Below the pieces are notes generated by a model. That model worked only from the letters and a program-made list of their open reading frames with translations. It was not told where the DNA came from and made no database searches. From positions 20,872,780 through 20,936,779 of the forward strand of contig CM119266.1 of assembly GCA_051294375.1 (NCBI GenBank): a DNA stretch of 64,000 nt. Reading direction: 5' to 3'. Made by a program: the position numbers and the translations under genes. This document shows positions 23,197-34,372 of this stretch, one piece after another (the stretch's first letter is position 1; the number at the start of each line of letters is the position of its first letter). This DNA is from Paraspadella gotoi. Taxonomy: Eukaryota; Chaetognatha.

Positions 23197-23571
23197 GGGC
23201 AGCCGAGAAGAAAAAAACCCGCGGCAGCCGAATTTGTCACTTGTCTCACCGAGCGATTGAGTCTAGGACAAAAAAAAAGTAGGTGAGAAAGACAAGGAGA
23301 GATTCTTTGTCCTTGTCTCATTCGTCTCACTTTGTCTTTACTTTCCTCTTTTAGTTTCTTCTCTTTTATTTTAAAAACTAATTTCGTTCTTCCTTTATAT
23401 CTTTTTTTTTTCTTTTTCCAATTTCCCCACCTTTTTTTTCCCTCTTAACCTAAATAAGGCGACGGGGATTCTCGTCTTTACCGACAATTTTCCTTTTTTT
23501 TTCAGGTCAGATTCTCTTCCTTTTCATTTCCTTCTTTTCTCTTTGTCCTTCTTTTGCTGCTTCTTGAATTT

Positions 23572-23598
23572 TCTTTCTTTCTTTCTTTCTTTCTTTCC

Positions 23599-23674
<76 letters not shown>

Positions 23675-23677
23675 TCC
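23572..23677. repeat. (TTTC)n microsatellite
   Basis: About 26 TTTC tetramers. The counterpart in duplication copy 2 is at 26814-26937, with more interruptions. Confidence 0.95.
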
Positions 23678-23901
23678 ATTTCTATAAATAACTCTATCTT
23701 TATTTTGTCGAATATTTTTTTTTCCATTTCTCTAAATATTTCTATTTTTATTTCTTCAAACATTTGCTAATTTCATTTCCCCAAATGTTTTCATTTTCAT
23801 TTCTTCACCGAATTGTCTCTCGTCTTTTCAGCGACGTCGAGTTTTGATGCGAAGCGACGGAGTTTTGATCGACCGCCCATCAAAGTTGATGGCGTTTATC
23901 T

Positions 23902-24047
<146 letters not shown>

Positions 24048-24628
24048 AACCGCCACGGTTTCCAAAATTTCGCTTTCTTTACTTTCTTTGACGGCTTCTG
24101 TGTTTGAGAGTTAACCCATGTTATACCTTTGACTCTTGGATATTTAGTAGTAGTTGTCCGTTATTCACAGGGTCAGTTAAAACTTTCTAATTTATTCTAT
24201 ATGAATTTAATTAACGAAAACATTGTTCTTCTTTTTTAGAGGGACTTGAACTGTCGACATTTTCAAGAAAACCGAAAAAGCAAAAAAAAGTCAGAAAAAG
24301 TCACAAATCGTGCATCAAGAAAGAACAATTGTTCTTTCGGTTTTTCTTGAGCCACTGCCGATTGCCAACGTCACCTCATGCTTCTTTCATCGTGTTTTCG
24401 CGTCACTATACATGTACTTTAGCGTTTTTAAATATGTAGAAATAAAGTTCGAAATTGCAAACTTAACGCTTAAATTTTTTTTCTAAAAAAATAAAAAAAT
24501 ACCCAATTAGATATTACAGATATTATAGATATAGATAATCATAGTAAAAATCTTTCACATCCCGAATGCCACAAATCCACAATCACATATCCACCGGCTT
24601 CTCCTTCAGACAAAGAGAGAGAAGAGAT

Positions 24629-26061
24629 GGAGTTTGACGAAGTTTTGACGGCGAATAGGGCCAGTAGGTTTTTTTTTTTTGACAGAGATGGCGTTTTAAA
24701 GAGTGCAGGAAAAAACAGCGAGAAAATTCGATAAGGAGGGGAATGTGAGAAAACGAAGGTATTATATATGCGTTTTATTTCGAATTCAACATGGTTAATT
24801 CAATACAAACAATAACAGCAAGCAAGATTTCGTCTATTGTCAAAAACAATAGAACATGTAGGCTGAAATTTAGATTATACAGTGGAGAAGAGAATTCTCC
24901 CTTTGAGGATAACATTTTTTAACTTGTAAATCTAAGAAATAAAGTTTTCTATACGCGGGTTTTACAATGTAAAAATATTTGGTACCAAAGATACTTTCTC
25001 ATCTGTACTCGAGAAAAGAGTATTATACTGTTATTTTCTAACATAAAGTACCAACGAAAAAACAAAAAAAAAACAAAAAAACAGCGAAAAAAAGAGAAAT
25101 ATTTCGAAAAAAAGAAATCGTTCCGTGATCCAAGAGTCAGAGATGAACGAATAATGAAAAGAAGAATTAGAGAAATTGGATCAAAGATTTATTATGAAGG
25201 AAGATCTTGAAACGTCGAGTTCGTGCGCGGAGGAACGACGACGACGACGACGACGACGAGGACGAAGAAAAAGGTCGAACCACAGAAGAATTCCAGTTGG
25301 GTTTTCGGGACGAGGTTCCTCTAATCGACAATCGGGAAAAACGAGATTTGAGAAAGATTTAGTTTGTTTATAAATTAATTTGTACGTTTTTCATTATTAT
25401 TTCATACGTGTGACATATTCCTTAGTATTCTTTTTTGTTATATATTGGTTTTTTTTTGTTTCCAAAATTAAAAATTATTTTTTAACCTAAACTAACAATT
25501 TTTGAATCGAATTCGCGACAACGAAACTAATCTTCGTTTTATCTATTGATTGAGTCAACCCCAAAAAATGCGGAAAACGAACATTTATTTTGTCTTTCGC
25601 GGTTTTGCCACGAATGGCAAATGTCATCAGAGTCATTGATTGACGATCGTCTCCTCGGTCAATCACGTGACTCAAGCAGAGGCGCCACTCGTATCCCTCC
25701 AAATAAAACCGTCGACGAATCACATACGTAGAGTCAATTCAAAAGTTTGTAAAACTGAATAATGTCAAATGTCTTATTACATTTTTGTGTTCGTTTTGTC
25801 AGTTAAATAATAATGATAATATTTTTAAAATGTTTATATGATGTTATATATTTTAATAAGATCTATAAACTCAATTCTAGATATTTGATGAATCTACAGA
25901 ACAAGACAGAATTCTTGAGAAAGTCCCAAAAAGTTGGTGCCTCATACCTCATCCCTCTTTCGCGGCCAAAACCCGTCGAGCGAATATTGGACGACAATAA
26001 AAGTCCAAAACTCATGTATTTCCATATTTTCCAGAATTTTTTATTTTCAGTTCTTATCTCT

Positions 26062-26093
<32 letters not shown>

Positions 26094-26329
26094 CTCTCTT
26101 CTTTTCTCTCTCTCTCTCTCTCTACAAAGACGGAATTCAATCGATGTCCTGACGCGCGATAACCTCGACCTCTCGCGAGAAGAAAAGAAGGAAAAAAGAA
26201 AACAAAGGAAAAGAATAAAAGGAGGAAAAAAGGAAAAGGAGAGAGGCGCCTTGTCTTCCCGACTCACGCTTATGTCAGGCGAGGTTTAGAACAGTGTAAA
26301 TGCAAGGCTGAACAGGGTTAACACTCTCC

Positions 26330-26406
<77 letters not shown>

Positions 26407-26856
26407 AGAAGAGAGAGAGAAGAGAGAGAAGAGAGAGTGGCGTAGGGCAGCCGAGAAGAAAAAAACCCGCGGCAGCCGAATTTGTCACTTGTCTCACCGA
26501 GCGATTGAGTCTAGGACAAAAAAAAAGTAGGTGAGAAAGACAAGGAGAGATTCTTTGTCCTTGTCTCATTCGTCTCACTTTGTCTTTACTTTCCTCTTTA
26601 GTTTCTTCTCTTTTATTTTAAAACTAATTTCGTTCTTCCTTATATCTTTTTTTTCTTTTTCCAATTTCCCCCACCTTTTTTTTCCTCTTAACCTAAATAA
26701 GGCGACGGGGATTCTCGTCTTTACCGACAATTTTCCTTTTTTTTCAGGTCAGATTCTCTTCCTTTTCATTTCCTTCTTTTCTCTTGTCCTTCTTTTGCTG
26801 CTTCTTGAATTTTCTTTCTTTCTTCTTTCTTTCTCTTTCTTTCTCTTTCTTTCTTC

Positions 26857-26920
<64 letters not shown>

Positions 26921-27173
26921 TTTCTTTCTTTCTTTCCATTTTCTATAAATAACTCTATCTTTATTTTGTCGAATATTTTTTTTTTCCATTTCTCTAAATA
27001 TTTCTATTTTATTTCTTCAAACATTTGCTAATTTCATTTCCCCAAATGTTTTCATTTTCATTTCTTCACCGAATTGTCTCTCGTCTTTTCAGCGACGTCG
27101 AGTTTTGATGCGAAGCGACGGAGTTTTGATCGACCGCCCATCAAAGTTGATGGCGTTTATCTCTCCCGCCGCC

Positions 27174-27240
<67 letters not shown>

Positions 27241-27822
27241 CCGCCGCCCGCCGCCGCCGCCCCGCCGCAACCGCCACGGTTTCCAAAATTTCGCTTTCTT
27301 TACTTTCTTTGACGGCTTCTGTGTTTGAGAGTTAACCCATGTTATACCTTTGACTCTTGGATATTTAGTAGTAGTTGTCCGTTATTCATGGGTCAGTTAA
27401 AACTTTCTAATTTATTCTACATGAATTTAATTAACGAAAACATTGTTCTTCTTTTTTGAGGGACTTGAAACTGTCGACATTTTCAAGAAAACCGAAAAAG
27501 CCAAAAAAAGTCAGAAAAAGTCACAAATCGTGCATCAAGAAGAACAATTGTTCTTTCGGTTTTTCTTGAGCCACTGCCGATTGCCAACGTCACCCATGCT
27601 TCTTTCATCGTGTTTCGCGTCACTATACATGGACTTTAGCGTTTTTTAAATATGTAGAAATAAAGTTCGAAATTGCAAACTTAACGCTTAAATTTCTATA
27701 AATAAAAAATACCCAATTAGATATTACAGGTATTATAGATATAGATAATCATAGTAAAAATCTTTCACATCCCGAATGCCACAAATCCACAATCACATAT
27801 CCACCGTCTTCTCTTTCAGACA
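24629..27822. repeat. Tandem segmental duplication, copy 2
   Basis: This is a near copy of 21333-24611. Differences are mostly one-base gains or losses in homopolymers and different microsatellite lengths. The offset between landmarks falls from about 3,296 at the left to 3,210 at the right. Two uncollapsed haplotypes placed in tandem would look like this, so it may be an assembly artefact. Confidence 0.9.
26333..26437. repeat. (GA)n microsatellite
   Basis: About 100 bp of GA dinucleotides, lying where copy 1 of the duplication has its gap. Confidence 0.95.
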
Positions 27823-28190
27823 GACCACTAAAAACCCCAACCACTCTCCAACTACCACCACCACCACCGCCCCCCCAGCCCCATCTCCCAGGCCCCGGCG
27901 GTTCCGGCCGTTTCCGGCCGGTTCCGGCTGGAGCGACGTATCGTTCCGCTCCAATCTTCTTCGCTGCCGGAAAAAACGGCGACAGGAGCCTCGAAAACTT
28001 GGGGCGCCGGAAATGGCGAGGAGCGTGGGGGAGGGACGGGGGGGAGGGAGGCAGTGGAACCCANNNNNNNNNNNNNNNNNNNNNNNNNGGGAGGGGGAGG
28101 GGTGGAAGAGGAATTGGGGACAAAAATGTCGGGGATCGGGGAGCGACAGGGAATGGAAGGGATTGTGGTTTTGAAGGAAGTTTCGAAAAG
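27823..28190. other. GC-rich, CpG-island-like stretch with an N gap
   Basis: The stretch has CCGG and CGGAA motifs, including GCGCCGGAAATGGCG, and a 25-base N run at 28064-28088. It could be a promoter, but no downstream gene is evident on either strand. Confidence 0.35.
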
Positions 28191-28199
28191 GAGAATTTG

Positions 28200-28412
28200 A
28201 AAACTTGTGGTGAAGTGGAGAGAGAATCTTGATTAAAAAGCTTGCAGGGTCTTGATAAGTGGAGATAGAGTCTTGATTAAAAAGCTTGCAAGGTCTTGAT
28301 AAGTTATTATCTTGTAAGATGAATGGTGGCCTTAACCAACCATAGCCAGGGGACAATGGATGAACATTGAATGAATTGGACAATGAATGAATAATTTTAT
28401 ATTGGTTGTTCC
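28200..28412 (+). repeat. Dispersed repeat family A, copy 3
   Basis: It carries GTCTTGATTAAAAAGCTTGC (twice, so internally duplicated), TTATTATCTTGTAAGATGAATG, GGCCTTAACCAACCATAGCC and the TTTATATTGGTTGT end. Confidence 0.8.
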
Positions 28413-28551
28413 AACTTTACAGAGAAGAAAAAGGGGAAAGTGAAAATTACTCGCGAATGTTCATTCGGTTCACTTAAGAACGAGTTTTTGAGAAAAACAA
28501 ACACAATCTCGATGGCAAAAAAACAAAAAAAAAACAAAACAAACAAGAGCC

Positions 28552-28565
28552 GTTGTCGTGGCAAC
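28552..28565 (+). promoter_or_regulatory. RFX X-box match GTTGTCGTGGCAAC
   Basis: The 14-mer fits the RFX X-box pattern RYYNYY-NN-RRNRAC at every position, with a two-base spacer. X-boxes control ciliary genes in animals. No ciliary gene is recognised close to it in this gene-poor stretch. Confidence 0.4.
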
Positions 28566-29103
28566 GGAGTCCAAAACATGTTTATTCAAGCGGTTTACTT
28601 TTACGGGCGAGAGAACGGCGACGCGGCCGGGCGATGCGCGATTGCGTCCGGAGGGAGATGTCAGAAGGTCAAATTACAGCTTTGAGAAGGAAAAAATAAA
28701 AAGAAAACAAAAATTAATTTATAAATGTATAAATTATATAAAGTATTCAGAACATGGACGATAAAAGGACAAGATTTGAATAGAGACAAGAGACAAGCGA
28801 CAACGACGACAACGACGACAACAAACGATCGTCCAACAATCTGAGCGTCAAAGAAAATGAAAGGAGATCGAGTTCTCGTCTCAACCAAAATCCCTAATCA
28901 CCTCGTCAACGCAGGAGGAAGACGGTGGGCACGACGACGACGAAGACGACGACGATAACGGCGACGATAACGACGTTCCCTCCGTCGCCGTTGACGACCG
29001 AGAAAACAAAACATAAAAAAAACAAAAAGAAAACATTGAGGTCGACCAAGACTTTATCTCTGGTCAAAAGATCATGTCGCGGAGATGTGGTGGCTAGAGA
29101 TTA

Positions 29104-29187
<84 letters not shown>

Positions 29188-30530
29188 AGAATACGAGAGA
29201 GAGGAAGAAAAAGGAGTTCAAATTTATTTGACTAAAATTAGTTACAAAATTAGGTAAAAAACAGTCGACGAAAACCGAATATTTATTTTTGTTTCCAGCC
29301 AAAAAAACAGTGTTTTAATCTTTAAAACCTCAATCAAAAAACAAGAAAAACGAATTTGAAAGAAAATTTGTAAGACTCGGTGCGCTCGAAGGGATTACAA
29401 TAAGCGAAGTTGAAAAAATAAACTCAAAACATAGAAGTCAAATAAACGGAGTAAAAGTTCAATCGAATCTTAGTTTTCTTTTCTAAAAAGAAAAAAGAAA
29501 TCGTCAGAAAAGAAAGTCAGCGAAGGATCGATTCGAAAAAACCCTAAAAATAACGACTCTGTGACGGCGAGACCCTGAGGCGAACCTTATTCCTAGACCC
29601 CCTTTCCCTCGCCCGAGACAAATGTTCCGAGAGAGAAAAAAAACTTCTATTTTTCACGGCCATTTCAGATCGTAAAAAAAAATATGGGGAAATGTGACGG
29701 GATGTTATAAGAAGCGTGAATTCGAAACAACGGGAAACTGCGGCTCTAGGAATTCTTAGGCATAGGAAAAGCGACCGAGAAACATCCGATGATGCGCGCT
29801 CCTAAGTCTTTGCACGAAAGTGATCCGTTTTCACTGCAATTTACTGACTACTGACGATTTAGACATGCTCACGCGGCTCACGACTCGCGGCTCAAGAGTC
29901 ACGGGATCTATCTTAGTTTTTTTGTTTTTTTTTCAAGATGGCGACCGCATTTTCGAATTCGAGGCGGAAGCGATCTTTTGCGCGGGAAGAGAAAAAGGCG
30001 CTTGAGCGAAACGTTTTTTTTTTTTGTGAAGCGGAAAAACGAAATGTTTCTTTTTTCGGCGAAAGTGAAAGGAAGAGGAAAAGAATTTCACCGGCCTGAT
30101 GTGATGGGGAAAAAAATGGGGAGAGGAGGAAAGAAGATGTGAGAGGAAAGAAAGAAATTGAAACGAAAGATGAAAGAAAATAAGAATTACAAGAATATAT
30201 ACGAAATGGAGAATCGATTGTTGTTGTCGAGATATTACGAAATTTTATCTTCTCCGATATATTTTAAAAATTTGTGAAAAGATGCACTTAACAATCGACA
30301 AAGACGCTATGAGAACGGTTACACTTTTGCTATATCTTTTCCCAAAATTTCAATTCCTTAGGTGAAGGAAAGAGAGACGCACCGTCAACACCGACCCCCA
30401 CCATCGCTGAAAGTTGCTGTGGCTGAGGCTTTCTTTTTTTGTGCTAAAATTGGCAACATCAGAATTGCAGAGTGAAAAAGTTCAATCTCAATATCAGCGA
30501 AGAAAATGTCACGAGTGGAATTGCATGGAA
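28566..30530. other. Intergenic, no gene seen
   Basis: It contains GAC/AAC triplet runs (28800-28980), (GA)n at 29107-29180 and AT-rich sequence. An acidic reading frame at 28914-29014 follows an AG but has no partner exon, so it is not called. Confidence 0.5.
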
Positions 30531-30568
30531 AGATATCAGGACTAATATTAATATAATTATAATAATAT

Positions 30569-30623
<55 letters not shown>

Positions 30624-30625
30624 TT

Positions 30626-30713
<88 letters not shown>

Positions 30714-30714
30714 T
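30569..30714. repeat. Compound (TTTA)n(TTTC)n microsatellite
   Basis: About 15 TTTA units pass directly into about 22 TTTC units. Confidence 0.95.
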
Positions 30715-31660
30715 CCGTTTTAAAGGAAATTGGGATATAATAATTTTTCAAAATTTCAAATCCTTTTTTAAAAACACGAAATTAAATTTATTAATGAATA
30801 TTATCATACTAAAAGTTTTATCGAAAAGTTCCGCTCGAAAAAAAAAGAAAAAAGAAAAACCAAACAGAGCTTGCCTTCGTCCGAGAAAATTGGCGATGAT
30901 GGTTTAGTGCCTAAAGGTCAAGCGACCAGAGCCAAAAGCGGATCGCAGCCTCGTTTTCGAAAAACTTTATCATCCTACCCCCAGCCGGCCCCCCTTCTTT
31001 CCACTTCTTTTCTTCACATCCCTCCTCCTCCTCACTTGGCAAGCCTCCGCCGGTGGCTCGGCCGCTGGCACGTGCCGATCCTCCTCCTCGCTGTCTCACT
31101 TCCTTTCCTCCTCCTTATAATCGTCCCTTCCTGCCTCTCCTCGTCTCTGTCCAGGGATCGGACGCAAGATCGAGAAGAAACCTCATAATCTGTCGTGTCT
31201 CTTTGGTTGTCTTTCTTTCGGGCTTCTGGACCTGTACTTGTGGAAAGAAATTTATTGCCACGATTTGGTTTGGCAGGGGGATTCTGACCTTTCCGAAGAG
31301 TGGCTGATTCCAATCTTTAGTTTGACTCTGTATATTTAGTTACGATAATTATATATAATCATATCTATATTATTTATACGGTATCCGTAGTATCTTAAAA
31401 ACTGAAATACCTGTCCATAACTCATAAAATAAATTATAAATGAATATCAATTAATAAAATTATTTAATTTAAAATAAACGACTTTTAAAGAACTTACCGA
31501 ATTATGACTACCTTACCTCTTACCTTACTTACTTACCTTATTCTTTTATTTAATTTTTCTCTTAAAATATTTACGAAAGAGGTCCTACTGGGAGAAGAGC
31601 AAGAACGACTAAAAAACAAAAGACATGGATTCAGTTAGAAAAAAATGTATGAGGATATGA
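30715..31660. other. Intergenic, no gene seen
   Basis: A moderately GC-rich block (30870-31310) is flanked by AT-rich DNA. The ORFs here have no recognisable content. Confidence 0.5.
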
Positions 31661-31664
31661 AATT

Positions 31665-31775
31665 GGTACACCCAATATAAAAATTATTCCATTCATTTAA
31701 TAAATAAGCTATCTTCGCCCCTGACTTTGGACAGGCTTGGTGTGTTTAAGGCCTCCATCACTCTTGCCGTCCCAC
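31665..31775 (-). repeat. Dispersed repeat family A, copy 4
   Basis: It is inverted relative to copy 1. It shows CCAATATAAAAATTATTCC, AATAAATAAGCTATCTT, CCCCTGACTTTGGACAGGC and TTTAAGGCCTCCATCACTC. Confidence 0.85.
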
Positions 31776-33290
31776 GTACGATCGACGTCCTTTAGATAAC
31801 GATTTCTGAACTTAAATAATTACCATCTCTTTTTGATCTCAGTGATTAGTGTGAAGTTTTCTTTATTTAAAAAACGGTTTGCTATGGTTCTCATTCTTCA
31901 TTTACCTAGTACTGTTCAGTTAAATTTCATTGAGTAAAATATGGTAAGACATGATTTCTTCGGAATTATCAATCTAATCCTCATTAACAACCTAATTTGA
32001 GATGAAAGTATGATGATTTTTATTGTGTACAACAACTTTAAAGATCAAATTCCTCCTTTTAATTTTTGGGCTTTTATTTACACAAAACTTTTCAGACAAG
32101 ATGCCACATTATCTGATACATTTGTTTTTCTTTCATACCGTTTCCCTGATTCTCTTTCTTCATCTCTTTTCTTCTCTGTGTTTCTCTTATTTATCTTCCT
32201 CTTTCCTCCCCTACTTTCACGCCCGCTAACTTACTTCTCCTCATGACCCTACCTTTCTCTGCCCCACTATTTCACTTTCCTCTATCCTTTTTTATTGCCT
32301 TCTCTCCTTTCTCTTTCTTTTCCCCTCTTTTCCCCCTCTTTTCTTTCCTCTTTCCCTTCTTTCCGCCTTTCCTTTATCTCCCTTATTTTTTTCTCCTTTG
32401 CCTTCTTTTTTATGCTTTTCCCCTTTCTCTCTCATTCTCCCTTCTCCTTTTTCCTTGTTCTCCCTTCATGTTCCCCCCACTACTTTTCTGCCTTTACATT
32501 GAGCCAAATCAATAGAAATTTTTAAATCCATTATAAGAAAAGAAATTTACGGTATTTCATGATTTTTCTTTCAATTTTGGTTGCCTGGGCACAAATTTAG
32601 TAAATCGACAGATTTGCGCGAAAATATTTCCGCAAAATCTGTCGATTTGAGAAAAAACAAGTCCTGACGCTTTCCATTTGGTTAAAAGGATGCGCGTTTT
32701 TTTTGTTTTATTAACGTCAGTATGTTCCTGAACTGTTAAAACACTATAATAAATTTAAAATCTTATCTTATTAAAATAAATGCAAGTCACAAAAAGTCAC
32801 AAATTAATTGTCTCGTCTTTAAAAAATTATCTATGGCTAAACGAAATGAGTTTTTTGGATAATTTTGTAGGTGTTAAAAGCTATTCTGTGGGTGTATTTT
32901 CTGTTAGTTTAAGCCAATTTAAACTATTTTTGTTTAAAAATTAATAAAAACTAAACTGCGACTTTGACTTGTCAACTTTAAATTAATTCATAAGTGAACT
33001 ATGAATGATATAAGGAAATATATTTTACTCAGGGCGTGAAGGAAGATAAGGAAGAAGAGGAACCAGAAATAATAAAATAATCTCAACTTTCCGGCATTCA
33101 AATTGAAGACGAAAGTGAAAATGGCGAGAAATGGACATGATTTTTTTCCTAAAAGTTGCAAAAAATTTACTCTTATATATTAGAAATAGCTGGAGATGGT
33201 TTTTAACTAATCCATTTTGGCCTAATTTATATTATGGGCAATTTAAATTTTATTTTGTTAATAGTAAAACTGAACAATACTGGAAAAAAC
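31776..33290. other. Intergenic, no gene seen
   Basis: AT-rich DNA with a pyrimidine-rich block (32130-32500) that makes Phe/Leu/Ser ORFs without family resemblance, and one long hairpin (32602-32648). Confidence 0.5.
32602..32648. other. Near-perfect long hairpin
   Basis: The left arm AAATCGACAGATTTGCG (32602-32618) is the inverse complement of the right arm (32631-32648) apart from one extra base. The loop is 12 bases, itself rich in inverted symmetry. Confidence 0.75.
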
Positions 33291-33299
33291 TAGTTTTAT

Positions 33300-33770
33300 T
33301 CTGAATGCGAGGATTGTATAGCAGAGGCTCTACAGATTAAGACATAGCACCGGGTCCCTGCAAGCTTTCAATCAAGACTCTCTCACCAGTCTCGTTTATT
33401 CACTCCCAGAGTACCTGGCTTCCCTATCAATGAAGTGGTATAAATTTCAAAGAATTGTTTCAATTGTATGAAAAGACCACTCCCTTAAGTATTAGATCGG
33501 GGGAATACTTATTGTATTCCGCACTAGCATCAAAATACAAGGAGCTGAATTTTATAAAATTGTTACAACCAATATAAAAATTATCCATTCAATCTAATAA
33601 ATAAGCTATCTTGCCCCTGACTTTGGACAGGCTGTTGGTGGTTTAAGGCCTCCATCACTCTTACAAGATAATGACATAGCAGGTCCCTGCAAGCTTCAAT
33701 CAAGACTCTCTCACAGTCTCGTTTATTCACTCCCAGAGTACCTGGCTCTCCCTATCACGATCAAATATAA
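33300..33770 (-). repeat. Dispersed repeat family A, copies 5 and 6 (nested or tandem)
   Basis: On the minus strand this block contains the family's left landmark (33525-33545), the CTCTGGGAGTGAATAAACGAG block twice (near 33390 and 33720), the GCAGGGACC..ATGTC block twice, and the GGCCTTAAACCACC block once. It looks like one copy inserted into, or duplicated within, another. Confidence 0.8.
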
Positions 33771-33884
33771 TTTTAGAGGGACCGGATTAAATTTTAAAAA
33801 AAATGAATTTGTAAGAAGATGGTCATTGGACGTTCAAAAGAGTTTAATATGAAATTCACCATTTATTGTAGATTAATTGCATTT

Positions 33885-33995
33885 AACATGTCTAGGAAAT
33901 TCAAAATTACAACAATTCCAAACAATTTTCAAAATTCAAAATTTCAAATTCAAAATTCTCAAAATTCAAAATTCAAAATTCAAAATTCAACCTAA
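33885..33995. repeat. AATTCAAA-type tandem repeat
   Basis: Imperfect copies of AATTCAAA(A) cover about 100 bp. Confidence 0.85.
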
Positions 33996-34318
33996 GATTT
34001 CCCCCTGCCCAAGCATGTTTTAATACAGCATTTAACTTGTCACGAAACTAAAACAAATAATTTAATGTTATATAATAACACCTTTTACCTTGGATTCATG
34101 ACAATCGAATTGTAAAATGAAGCGAATTCGAAGATAAAGCGATCAATAAAGTAATGAGACGACGACCGAATCAACTGTATAAACAAAGTTTCCATCAAGC
34201 AAATTTGACGAGAATGTCACGCCTGCATCCCTGGACGTGACGTTTCGAGTCAAAACCAATCCATTAGGTTCGAGTTTCGATAAAAACTTTACTTTTCATT
34301 TGCTCTCCCTTCCCAAAA

Positions 34319-34330
34319 GTATTTAAAGGC
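34319..34330 (+). promoter_or_regulatory. TATA-like box of the XK-related/lectin gene
   Basis: TATTTAAAGG lies about 50 bases before the first ATG (34373). This allows a start around 34350 and a very short leader. It is a weak TATA variant. Confidence 0.35.
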
Positions 34331-34372
34331 CTCTGGCTTACCGCGACTTCGTTTTGAACAAAATGGAAACGG

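Noticed and set aside
28914-29014. Acidic C-terminal exon candidate
   Set aside because: It follows an AG and is open to a stop, but consists of GAC runs and no upstream exon was found.
32010-32525. Phe/Leu/Ser-rich ORFs of about 80 codons
   Set aside because: They come from a pyrimidine-rich stretch, with no splice partners and no recognisable membrane-protein family.
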